Shown here piece by piece: positions 41,877 through 49,242 of a stretch of 64,000 nucleotides of DNA (the stretch's first letter is position 1; every line of letters begins with the position of its first letter). Made by a program: the position numbers and the translations under genes. Origin of the DNA: Deltaproteobacteria bacterium UBA1386 (lineage in GTDB: Bacteria > Desulfobacterota > Syntrophorhabdia > Syntrophorhabdales > Syntrophorhabdaceae); NCBI GenBank assembly GCA_002305765.1, contig DBQU01000009.1, positions 36,749 through 100,748 of the forward strand, written 5' to 3'. The notes below the pieces were generated by a model. The model was not told where the DNA came from. It searched no databases and saw only the letters and a list, made by a program, of their open reading frames with translations.

Positions 41877-42674
41877 GTGAAGATAGCGGTTTGTTTGAAA
41901 CAGGTTCCTGATACCGAAGCAGAGATCAAATGGGATATCCCGAAGGGAGCCCTGAGCAGGGACGGAATGGATTCCATCACGAATCCCTTCGATGAGTTCG
42001 CGCTTGAGGAAGCACTGCTTACGAAGGAGAACTATGATGGCGAGATCGTGGCCATTTCCATGGGTCCCGAGGGAGCAAAGGACGTGCTGAGGAACGCCCT
42101 GGCACTGACGGTAGACCAGGTTGCCCTGTGCACCGATGACGCCTTCGCCGGCTCCGACACCTATTCGACGGCCTCTGTCCTTGCGGCAGCGATCAAGAAG
42201 GTCGGCGACGTGGATGTCGTCTTCACGGGCAAACAGTCAACCGACGGCAACACCGGCGTGGTCGGGGCGGAACTGGCGGCCATCCTTGGCTTCAGCCCCC
42301 TGACACAGGTTTCAAAGGTCCGTTCCATCGATGCGGCAGGAAAGAAGATCGTAGTGGAGAGGGCCGTCGAAGGCGGCACCGAAGTGGTCGAGGCAAAACT
42401 TCCGGCCGTTGTCTCCGTTATCAAGGGTATCAATGAGCCGAGGCTTCCGAACCTCATGGGCATCAGGAAGGCATCCAAGATCGACATCCCTCAGTGGAGC
42501 GCGGGTGACCTTGGCGTTGACGCCGGGAAAGTGGGAGTTGCGGGCGCCAGCACGAAAGTGGTCGAGATCGCCGTACCGCCTCCCCGCGGCGCGGGCGAGA
42601 TCTTGAAGGGCGAACTCGAAGAGATCGCCAACACGATCACCGACAAGCTCATTGACTTGAAAGTTATAAAATAA
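41877..42674 (+). CDS. etfB: Electron transfer flavoprotein, beta subunit
   Basis: 265 residues from GTG 41877, chosen because AAGGAGG lies 5 bases upstream and the protein then opens with the family start KIAVCLKQVPDT. Further family motifs are SITNPFDEFALEEAL, GKQSTDGNTG and AVVSVIKGINEPRLPNLMGI. EtfB binds AMP or a second FAD and receives electrons from acyl-CoA dehydrogenases. etfA follows 20 bases later. Confidence 0.95.
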   Translation: MKIAVCLKQVPDTEAEIKWDIPKGALSRDGMDSITNPFDEFALEEALLTKENYDGEIVAISMGPEGAKDVLRNALALTVDQVALCTDDAFAGSDTYSTASVLAAAIKKVGDVDVVFTGKQSTDGNTGVVGAELAAILGFSPLTQVSKVRSIDAAGKKIVVERAVEGGTEVVEAKLPAVVSVIKGINEPRLPNLMGIRKASKIDIPQWSAGDLGVDAGKVGVAGASTKVVEIAVPPPRGAGEILKGELEEIANTITDKLIDLKVIK

Positions 42675-42694
42675 CTTGGAGGAGGGAGAGAACA

Positions 42695-43681
42695 ATGGCT
42701 AACGATGTATGGGTTTACATAGAACATAAAGACGGTGCCATTGCACCGATGTCTTTCGAGCTTCTCGGGATAGGCAAGCAGCTTGCCGACGGTTTCGGCT
42801 CCAGCGTCTCCGCCTTCGTGATCGGCGACAAGGTGGACGACCTCGCGAAAGAGGCGGGAGCCTACGGCGCGGCCAAGGTCTATGCCGTGGAAGGAGATGT
42901 CTTCAAGACCTTCAGGGGCGAGGCATACGCGAAGGCTGCAGCCTTTCTTCTGGACAAATACAAACCTGAGATCGCCCTCTTCAGGGCCACCGTCATGGGT
43001 ACCGACGTGGCAGCAGCGGCGGCGGCGCAGCTTGGTTTCGGTCTTTGCACGGACACGATCGGACTCGCCGTCGACGGCGGCAAGGCCAAGATGACGAGAG
43101 CGGCCTTCGGCGGCAACTACACGGTTTCCGTCGTCAATGAAAAGGCAGCCCCTCAGATCGCCACGGTGAGGCCCAAGGCTTTCGCAATGCCGGAAAAGGA
43201 CGCCTCCAAGAGCGCCGAGGTCGTGAAAGAGTCTTTTGCGCTCGCGGACGCCGATCTGTCCACACAGGTCGTCGAGTTCATCAAGTCAGCGACCTCCGTC
43301 AACCTGGTTGAGGCTGACATCATCGTTTCCGGCGGCCGCGGCCTCGGGAACGAGGGGGGCTTTGAGATCGTTAAGCAGCTGGCAGACCTTCTCGGCGGCG
43401 CAGTGGGCGCGTCCCGCGCGGCTGTCGACTCCGAATGGATCCCCTACGAGCACCAGGTGGGCCAGACCGGAAAGACCGTCAAACCGAAGATCTACATCGC
43501 CTGCGGTATCTCCGGCGCCATCCAGCACCTCGCCGGCATGAGGACATCTGATTGTATCGTCGCCATCAACAAGGATCCCGACGCGCCCATCTTCAAGGCC
43601 GCGACCTTCGGCATCGTCGGCGACTACAAAGAGGTTGTTCCGAAGATGATAGAGAAATTCAAATCCAAACTGGGCAGGTAA
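42695..43681 (+). CDS. etfA: Electron transfer flavoprotein, alpha subunit
   Basis: 328 residues. The C-terminal FAD domain carries SGGRGLGNEGGFEIVKQLA, GASRAAVDSEWIP, QVGQTGKTVKP and the conserved ACGISGAIQHLAGM. GGAGGAGGG precedes the ATG. With EtfB it passes electrons from beta-oxidation to the membrane quinone pool or to a bifurcating complex. A strong terminator follows. Confidence 0.95.
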   Translation: MANDVWVYIEHKDGAIAPMSFELLGIGKQLADGFGSSVSAFVIGDKVDDLAKEAGAYGAAKVYAVEGDVFKTFRGEAYAKAAAFLLDKYKPEIALFRATVMGTDVAAAAAAQLGFGLCTDTIGLAVDGGKAKMTRAAFGGNYTVSVVNEKAAPQIATVRPKAFAMPEKDASKSAEVVKESFALADADLSTQVVEFIKSATSVNLVEADIIVSGGRGLGNEGGFEIVKQLADLLGGAVGASRAAVDSEWIPYEHQVGQTGKTVKPKIYIACGISGAIQHLAGMRTSDCIVAINKDPDAPIFKAATFGIVGDYKEVVPKMIEKFKSKLGR

Positions 43682-43684
43682 AGC

Positions 43685-43718
43685 AAAAGGGGAGGGCTAA
43701 GACCCTCCCCTTTTTTTT
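43685..43718 (+). terminator. Rho-independent terminator after etfA
   Basis: AAAAGGGGAGGG (43685-43696) pairs with CCCTCCCCTTTT (43703-43714) around CTAAGA, followed by eight T from 43711. A textbook terminator. Confidence 0.95.
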
Positions 43719-43730
43719 GTTTCAGGTTTC

Positions 43731-43799
43731 ACGTTTCAGGTCTCAGGCTGAAGAGCAATACCGGTATGTCCCTCTTACCTGAGACCTGAAACGTTTTTT
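43731..43799 (+). terminator. Word-repeat hairpin with T run (second terminator)
   Basis: ACGTTTCAGGTCTCAGG (43731-43747) and CCTGAGACCTGAAACGT (43778-43794) pair perfectly over 17 bases around a 30-base loop, then a short T run. It uses the GTTTCAG/CTCAGG words and stands directly after the etfA terminator and before yedF. Confidence 0.7.
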
Positions 43800-43869
43800 C
43801 TATTATTCCCTTCTTTTCCATTCCTATTATTCATTTGCCCTCAGGGGGCTTTTCTATTAGAATAGCGCC

Positions 43870-44451
43870 ATGGAAAAACTTGATCTGAAGGGGAAGACGT
43901 GCCCGGTGCCTGTGATCGAGACGAAAAAGCTTATCGAGAGCAGACAGGTTGATGAGGTCGAGGTTGTCGTGGATGATCCGACTGCCAGCGAAAATGTGCG
44001 GCGTTTCCTGGGATCACGGGGCTATGCGACAACGGTATTGCAGGAAGGCAACGTTTACAGGGTCGAGGGTTGCCTGCAAGAGGGCGGGGCGATGGCGGAA
44101 CAGTCCGGGACGCAGAAGAAGGTTCTCGTCTACGTCGACACCGAGACGATGGGAAGAGGGGACGACGGGCTCGGCAGGGTCCTCATGCGGTCCTTCCTGA
44201 GTACCCTCAAGGAATTGGAGGTCCGCCCCTGGCGGATCGTGTTCGTCAACGCGGGTGTCAGGAACGTGGTGGCGGATTCCGAGTACCTGGGCATTCTGAA
44301 GGAGATCGAAGCTCTCGGCGTGGAGGTCATCGCATGCGGTACCTGTCTTGATTATTTTCACCTCAAGGACAGTGTTGCCGTGGGGAGGACAAGCAACATG
44401 TTCGAGATCATGACCTCATTCAGCGAAGCCACGAACGTGATCAGGCCTTGA
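43870..44451 (+). CDS. yedF: YedF-type selenium/sulfur metabolism protein (TusA-DsrE fusion)
   Basis: 193 residues. Residues 1-72 are a TusA domain with the persulfide Cys in KGKTCPVPVIETKK. The remainder is DsrE-like, with a second candidate Cys in VIACGTCLDYF. The two-part layout matches YedF, found with genes for selenium-dependent molybdenum hydroxylase maturation. The next genes (a class V aminotransferase and DUF3343) are the usual partners. It probably carries activated S or Se between proteins. Confidence 0.88.
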   Translation: MEKLDLKGKTCPVPVIETKKLIESRQVDEVEVVVDDPTASENVRRFLGSRGYATTVLQEGNVYRVEGCLQEGGAMAEQSGTQKKVLVYVDTETMGRGDDGLGRVLMRSFLSTLKELEVRPWRIVFVNAGVRNVVADSEYLGILKEIEALGVEVIACGTCLDYFHLKDSVAVGRTSNMFEIMTSFSEATNVIRP

Positions 44452-44483
44452 GCCGGCACATCACCCGGGCTCAGGGGCCATCA

Positions 44484-45623
44484 ATGATCTATTTGGATAA
44501 CGCGGCAACATCATTTCCAAAGCCACCGGAAACCATTGAATTTCTCAATGACTTCGTCCTGAATGTTGGCGGCAATCCAGGCAGGAGCGGCCACACCCTG
44601 TCTCTCGAGGCGGCGAGGGTGATCTTCGAGACCCGTGAAAGGCTTACTGCCTTCATCGGTATGACCGATTCCGAACGTCTCATCTTCACCCAGAACGGAA
44701 CGGAGTCCCTCAATATGGCCCTTCTCGGGCTTCTCAGGGAAGGCGACCATGTCGTGACGACGAGCATGGAACACAACTCCGTCATGAGACCCCTCGAGTT
44801 CTTGCGTCACGAGCGCGGGATATCGTACACGGCCGTGCCCTGTTCACCCGGGGGATCTCTCGATGCCGGTGACCTCCGGTCCGCTCTCAGGCCGAACACG
44901 GCAGTTGTCGTGATCAATCATGGATCGAATGTAACGGGCACCGTGCAATCCCTCGACGGTGTCAGGGATGCCGTCGGCGAGACGGTTCTCGTGGTGGATG
45001 CCTGCCAGACGATGGGGTCCATGCCCCTTAACATGAAGGCGATGCAGGCTGATATCCTTTGTTTTTCAGGGCACAAGTCACTTTTTTCAGTCCAGGGGGT
45101 CGGTGCCCTTTACGTGAGACCGGGCATCGAACTGACGCCGCTCAAGTTCGGCGGAACTGGCAGTAAGTCAGAATCGATCGAACACCCCTCATTCCTGCCC
45201 GACAGGTACGAATGCGGGACACCCAACACACCGGGGATCGCGTCGCTTCTTGGCGGGTTGACCTTCATCCAAAAGGAAGGTCCCGTGAGGATCTTCGACA
45301 GGAAACAGACACTTCGGCGCATGCTCGTTGACGGCCTGAGGGACCTTCCCGGGGTCGTGGTGTACGGCCACAACGATAGGGGCGGGGCGACATATCTGGC
45401 CACCGTTGCCTTCAACATTGAAGGCAGGCTCCCTTCGGAGGTCGGCTACGAGCTGAACAAGAGGTCCATGTATGTCCGCATAGGTCTTCACTGCGCCCCC
45501 GCAGCGCACAGGACGGTCGGTACGTTCCCAAACGGGGCACTCCGGGCGTCACCGGGGTATTTTACCAGTGACGATGACATACAGGCCTTTGTCGAGGCGG
45601 TGAGGGACATTGCCGGGGAATAG
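44484..45623 (+). CDS. Cysteine desulfurase-like class V aminotransferase (EF2568 type)
   Basis: 379 residues from ATG 44484, where the protein opens MIYLDNAATSFPKPP as in this subgroup. The PLP Lys is in CFSGHKSLFSVQG and the cofactor Asp in VVDACQTMGS. The C-terminal Cys, in RIGLHCAPAAH, is the position of the desulfurase/selenocysteine-lyase nucleophile. A TTG at 44448 overlapping the yedF stop is in frame but has no ribosome-binding site. With yedF and DUF3343 it forms the selenium/sulfur trio, probably releasing S or Se from cysteine or selenocysteine. Confidence 0.85.
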   Translation: MIYLDNAATSFPKPPETIEFLNDFVLNVGGNPGRSGHTLSLEAARVIFETRERLTAFIGMTDSERLIFTQNGTESLNMALLGLLREGDHVVTTSMEHNSVMRPLEFLRHERGISYTAVPCSPGGSLDAGDLRSALRPNTAVVVINHGSNVTGTVQSLDGVRDAVGETVLVVDACQTMGSMPLNMKAMQADILCFSGHKSLFSVQGVGALYVRPGIELTPLKFGGTGSKSESIEHPSFLPDRYECGTPNTPGIASLLGGLTFIQKEGPVRIFDRKQTLRRMLVDGLRDLPGVVVYGHNDRGGATYLATVAFNIEGRLPSEVGYELNKRSMYVRIGLHCAPAAHRTVGTFPNGALRASPGYFTSDDDIQAFVEAVRDIAGE

Positions 45624-45864
45624 ATACTCCATCATTCTTTTTCGCACTATCCATGACGTCCTCCGGGCAGAGAAGACGCTCAAGAAGCAGGATGTCAAGC
45701 ATGAACTCGTGCCGGTGCCAAGAAACCTCAGCTCCGACTGCGGGATGTGCATCCGCCTTGATACCGATGAGGTCGATGCACGGCAGTATCTGGAGAATAT
45801 GGGGGTCGAGAAATGCTTCGTCTTCGACGGAGAGACCTACGAACAGGTCGATCTCGGGATCTGA
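45610..45864 (+). CDS. DUF3343 putative Se/S carrier protein
   Basis: 84 residues. The pattern IILFRTIHDVLRAEKTLKK then LVPVPRNLSSDCGMCIRLD is the DUF3343 signature, in which the SDCGM Cys is thought to carry sulfur or selenium; here a second Cys follows (CGMC). No ATG is available. The only possible start near the expected N-terminus is TTG 45610, which overlaps the aminotransferase stop by 14 bases, so it is translated by coupling. selD is not in the window. Confidence 0.78.
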   Translation: MPGNRYSIILFRTIHDVLRAEKTLKKQDVKHELVPVPRNLSSDCGMCIRLDTDEVDARQYLENMGVEKCFVFDGETYEQVDLGI

Positions 45865-46080
45865 CGGCCTCCAGGTTTTAAGCTGGCGCCCCTCCTCACG
45901 CTCCGCGGACTCTCGTGCCGATGACCAGGTTTCTTCCCATCTTCCTCCCCTCATTGCGGCCGCTTTAGTAATCTGATTGGATTCATTCGGTTACAGTCTC
46001 TTTCCACCACTTGACAAAAAATATGTGAGTGAACACATTAATTTCACAAAGAGGAAATACCGATAAAGGAGGTTGTTGTC
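45865..46080 (+). promoter_or_regulatory. Upstream region of hsp20 cluster
   Basis: TTGACA (46011-46016) is a good -35 box. The best -10 candidates, CACATT (46034) or CATTAA (46036), are weak. ATGTG (46023-46027) and CACAT (46034-46038) form a dyad centred on the spacer, a possible repressor site. There is no CIRCE element. The first 140 bases show nothing. Confidence 0.45.
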
Positions 46081-46527
46081 ATGTTGTGGACAGATGGTTT
46101 TGGCATGTTTGGCAGAGGCCTTGACCCCTGGTCGGAGTTCCAGCGCATCGAGAACGAGATGAACCGCGTCCTGTCCAGATTCGTTTCTCCCTCAACAGGT
46201 GACTTCCCCGCGGTGAATATATGGAACGATGGGGAGGAAACCCTGGTGACAACGGAGATCCCGGGCATCGAGGCCGGCGGCATTGACATTTCCGTCATCG
46301 GCAAGACCTTGATACTCAAGGGCTCCAGGGAACCCGACAAGGTGGAGGAAGGCAATTCTTATCACCGTCGCGAACGCTGGTACGGCCAGTTCAGCAAGGC
46401 CATAGAGCTTCCCTTCACGATCGATGCTGACAAGGTCGCGGCCGACTTCTCGAATGGCATCCTTTCGATCCGGCTGCCGAGGTCAGAGGCGGAGAAACCC
46501 AGGAAGATCACCATCAAATCCGCCTGA
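46081..46527 (+). CDS. Hsp20 small heat-shock protein (first of three)
   Basis: 148 residues. It starts MLWTDGFGMFGRGLDPWSEF, the common N-terminus of HspC-type proteins. The alpha-crystallin domain ends with FSNGILSIRLP, and the tail has the I-x-I-like ITIKSA. AAAGGAGG precedes the ATG. It leads a tight run of three Hsp20 genes with gaps of 12 and 32 bases, which may form mixed oligomers that hold unfolded proteins. Confidence 0.93.
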   Translation: MLWTDGFGMFGRGLDPWSEFQRIENEMNRVLSRFVSPSTGDFPAVNIWNDGEETLVTTEIPGIEAGGIDISVIGKTLILKGSREPDKVEEGNSYHRRERWYGQFSKAIELPFTIDADKVAADFSNGILSIRLPRSEAEKPRKITIKSA

Positions 46528-46539
46528 AGGAGGTGCGCA

Positions 46540-46944
46540 ATGGCTGACAAAACGAAGGAGATACAGAAGAAAGAGGCCGCTGAGGCAGATCTTGTGGAAA
46601 GGACGCGGGCAGCGAAGATATATAACCCCGATGTCGACATCATCGAGGGCAGGGACAAGATAGTCGTGATCGCCGACATGCCCGGGGTCGATGAGAGCTC
46701 CGTGGAGGTAACCCTCGACGACAACGTCCTGACCATCTACGGGAGGGTCGATTGGAAACTGCCCGAGAAGATGAAGCTTACCCACGCGGAATACGGCGTC
46801 GGTGACTACCAGAGGATATTCACCATATCAGGAGAGATCAACAGGGAGAATATCGAGGCTCACGTGAAGAATGGCGTTCTCAGACTGGTCATGCCCAAGA
46901 ACGATGCCCCGAGAATGAGGAAGATCGCCGTGAAGGCGGGATGA
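46540..46944 (+). CDS. Hsp20 small heat-shock protein (second of three)
   Basis: 134 residues. The N-terminal arm is short and highly charged (ADKTKEIQKKEAAE). The crystallin domain starts IYNPDVDIIEGRDKIVVIADMP and ends VKNGVLRLVMPK, and the tail is KIAVKAG. AAGGAGG precedes the ATG. Its sequence is the most divergent of the three, so the copies have different roles or ages rather than being a recent triplication. Confidence 0.92.
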   Translation: MADKTKEIQKKEAAEADLVERTRAAKIYNPDVDIIEGRDKIVVIADMPGVDESSVEVTLDDNVLTIYGRVDWKLPEKMKLTHAEYGVGDYQRIFTISGEINRENIEAHVKNGVLRLVMPKNDAPRMRKIAVKAG

Positions 46945-46976
46945 AACATGACGTGAGACACACAGGAGGTACGATC

Positions 46977-47477
46977 ATGACGACAAGAAGGATCTCACCG
47001 CTGGCAAAGAAAAGCCGGGACACCATCAGGTCCCCGGAGGAAAGCCCCCTCCTGTCGTTGCGGAACAATATAGACAGGCTGTTCGATAACTTCTTCCGGG
47101 GGTTTGACATCGGCCCCTTCACCACGACACCCGCGATGTTCAACCCCAGCATCGACGTGGCGGACAGCGGCAGGGACCTCAAGGTGACCATAGAGCTTCC
47201 CGGCATGAACGAAAAAGACATCGACGTGTCCATTACACAGGACTCGCTCACCGTTCGGGGAGAGAAGAGGGACGAAACCGAAGAGAAGGGCAGCAGCTAC
47301 CATCGGATGGAACGCGTGTATGGCTCGTTCACGAGGACCATTCCTCTTCCCGTGGAGGTGGATGTGGACGGCGCCAAGGCAAACTACAAGAAAGGGGTCC
47401 TCTCCATCACGATCCCGAAGACCGAGAAGGCCCTCAAGGAGGCAAAGAAGATCCCGGTCAAAACATCAGGGAAGTAG
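46977..47477 (+). CDS. Hsp20 small heat-shock protein (third of three)
   Basis: 166 residues from ATG 46977, preceded by ACAGGAGG. An upstream in-frame ATG at 46941 lies within the previous gene's end and has no ribosome-binding site. The protein has the usual LLSLRNNIDRLFDNFFRGF N-terminus, a full crystallin domain ending YKKGVLSITIP and the tail KKIPVKTSGK with an I-P-V motif for oligomer contacts. Confidence 0.93.
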   Translation: MTTRRISPLAKKSRDTIRSPEESPLLSLRNNIDRLFDNFFRGFDIGPFTTTPAMFNPSIDVADSGRDLKVTIELPGMNEKDIDVSITQDSLTVRGEKRDETEEKGSSYHRMERVYGSFTRTIPLPVEVDVDGAKANYKKGVLSITIPKTEKALKEAKKIPVKTSGK

Positions 47478-47651
47478 AGGACCCGTAACACACCGCAGGT
47501 CACAGACCCCACCACACAGACAACGGTCACCGCTAGAGGGGTCCGTGACCTGCCTGTGCTCCACCCACACCGACGATCTCCGGGAACCTTCACTCTTAAA
47601 GTAACGTCTTTTTTTGCCTGAGACCTGGAACCTGAGACCTGGAACATGCGT
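47478..47651. repeat. Large inverted repeat and word repeat after hsp20 cluster
   Basis: GCAGGTCACAGACCCC (47496-47511) pairs with GGGGTCCGTGACCTGC (47538-47553) over 16 bases with one mismatch, a likely transcription end without a T run. Further on, CCTGAGACCTGGAACCTGAGACCTGGAAC (47617-47645) is the CTGAGACCTGGAAC unit twice in a row, the same word as the hairpin at 43731-43794. No gene is visible. Confidence 0.6.
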
Positions 47652-48746
47652 CTACGTCCTTATCGCACCATGCGGGCACATCTCCTGGCAGCAGTAGCAG
47701 CGAATGCAGGCCTGGTAGTCGAACAGGGGAAACCGTTCGCCGAGGTGTATGGCATCGGCGGGACAGACCTCTGCGCATATGCCGCACAGCCGGCAGGTCC
47801 CCGGGTCCGCCTTCGGCTTCCTCGTAAGGAGGTTCCTGAGGAGTCTCTTAACGGGACGGGGCAGGTTCCAGTCGGTATCGCATGTCCGGGGCATGGGGAA
47901 ACGGGCCGGGGCGGGAGGCGATCCAAGGTCGATCACCTCGTACGGGGGGATGAGGCCGTGACGGGCCGCGCAGGCAGTGATGGGAAGGATCACGCCGGGA
48001 CAGAGACGGCCCTCTATGAAGGCATCGAGGGCAAAGGCGTCCCGTGACACAGCGACTATGCCGCAGGTCACGGGATCGCCGTTCGACGGCCCGTCGCCGC
48101 ACATGCCCACGACCCCGTCGAGGACGGTCACCGTTGGGGAAACTAGGCGATGAATGTCAACCAGGATCGACGCGAAGAGGCCCCTGTCCCTTCCGGCGCG
48201 AAGATGCCACCGCCCCTTGGCGAACCCCCGGATGAACCCGAAAGTGTTCTTGACCCCGAGGGTCATACCCATCATGCTGTGAGTCTTAAGCTTGGGCACG
48301 TTGATGACAACCTCATACCTGTCGGGGTCCTCACCGAAAAGAAAGTCTCTGTAGGGCGATATCCCGCTTCCCCTTTTTACTGCCTCTTTGGTGAAGGGGA
48401 CCACCTGGACGGCAAGTTCCCGGAGCATGTCGGCATAGCCCCCGTTCCTGAGGACACGGTCCAGCGACTCATATCCCGGGCTGTCCCCCAGACAGACGGT
48501 GCAGGAATGGTCGACAAGGAGTTCAATGAGGGCACGAAGAAAATCGGGGTGGGTGGTTACGGCCCGGTCGGGGGCCTTCGAGGCAAGGAGGTTGGGTTTG
48601 ACAAGGACGCTGCGCGCCGAAATGTCGAGGTCGATCCGGCTGAATGCTCCTTCAAGAAAGCTTTTGATCTCCCGCGGGTCATAGGAGTCACTCCTCCCCG
48701 CCACCACCTTTTCCAGATGACTTCTCCCGGGAGAAACTGACCTCAA
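47652..48746 (-). CDS. DUF362 protein with C-terminal 2x[4Fe-4S] ferredoxin domain
   Basis: 364 residues. The DUF362 domain (~30-290) has VLVKPNLLA, GDSPG and NVPKLKTHSMMGMTLGVKN. The ferredoxin part has CRLCGICAEVCP and CIRCYCCQEMCP, giving two [4Fe-4S] sites. The role of DUF362 proteins is not established; the clusters suggest electron transfer. The open frame starts at 48746, inside the preceding lipoprotein gene by 59 bases. Later GTG codons (48707, 48704) are also possible, so the start is unsure. Confidence 0.82.
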   Translation of the reverse strand: MRSVSPGRSHLEKVVAGRSDSYDPREIKSFLEGAFSRIDLDISARSVLVKPNLLASKAPDRAVTTHPDFLRALIELLVDHSCTVCLGDSPGYESLDRVLRNGGYADMLRELAVQVVPFTKEAVKRGSGISPYRDFLFGEDPDRYEVVINVPKLKTHSMMGMTLGVKNTFGFIRGFAKGRWHLRAGRDRGLFASILVDIHRLVSPTVTVLDGVVGMCGDGPSNGDPVTCGIVAVSRDAFALDAFIEGRLCPGVILPITACAARHGLIPPYEVIDLGSPPAPARFPMPRTCDTDWNLPRPVKRLLRNLLTRKPKADPGTCRLCGICAEVCPADAIHLGERFPLFDYQACIRCYCCQEMCPHGAIRT

Positions 48747-49242
48747 GGAACTTCATGCAGAGGTCACCCTCCCGAAGTCTCCAGCAGATCCTGTTATCCC
48801 TATCGTTCAGGTGATACGATACCGTGTATTCGGGGCGTTCTCTGACGAGATGACCGTCCTCGCTCCCGAGCGGTCCCTTGAGGGTCAGGTCTTCGATTAT
48901 GTCCGTGATGCGGATGCGGAAGAGCCTGTAGAACTCATTCTCGTCGGTCAGCTCCTCCTCATCGGTCTTCATGATGAAGTGGTCGACGGACCGGTCGACA
49001 AAGAGCACCGTGTTGCCAAAAGGCCCGTAGACCTCGAGAAAAAGCCTGTCCGGATACATGGCCCTGAGGGACATATCGCCCGTGTACTGCCGGGTCTTGA
49101 GCATGACGTCTATCTCGCAAAGGGCCTCAAGATAGTCAAACTTTTCCGGCCACGATATGGAAACGGGTCTTTTCCCCATATGCGTGCAGGCGATCAATAG
49201 AAAAGGCAAGAGGGCAAGAAGAAGGACGCTCCTGCGCATCAT
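48688..49242 (-). CDS. Outer-membrane lipoprotein, LolB/DUF4292-like
   Basis: 184 residues. The signal peptide ends in the lipobox LLIAC, so the mature N-terminus is Cys19. The mature part has the beta-rich pattern of LolB-like lipoproteins (MSLRAMYPDRLFLEVYGPFGN), and the tail is Gly/Glu-rich. Its ATG overlaps the TPR gene stop by 4 bases. A role in envelope lipoprotein handling is inferred from fold resemblance only. Confidence 0.7.
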   Translation of the reverse strand: MMRRSVLLLALLPFLLIACTHMGKRPVSISWPEKFDYLEALCEIDVMLKTRQYTGDMSLRAMYPDRLFLEVYGPFGNTVLFVDRSVDHFIMKTDEEELTDENEFYRLFRIRITDIIEDLTLKGPLGSEDGHLVRERPEYTVSYHLNDRDNRICWRLREGDLCMKFLEVSFSREKSSGKGGGGEE

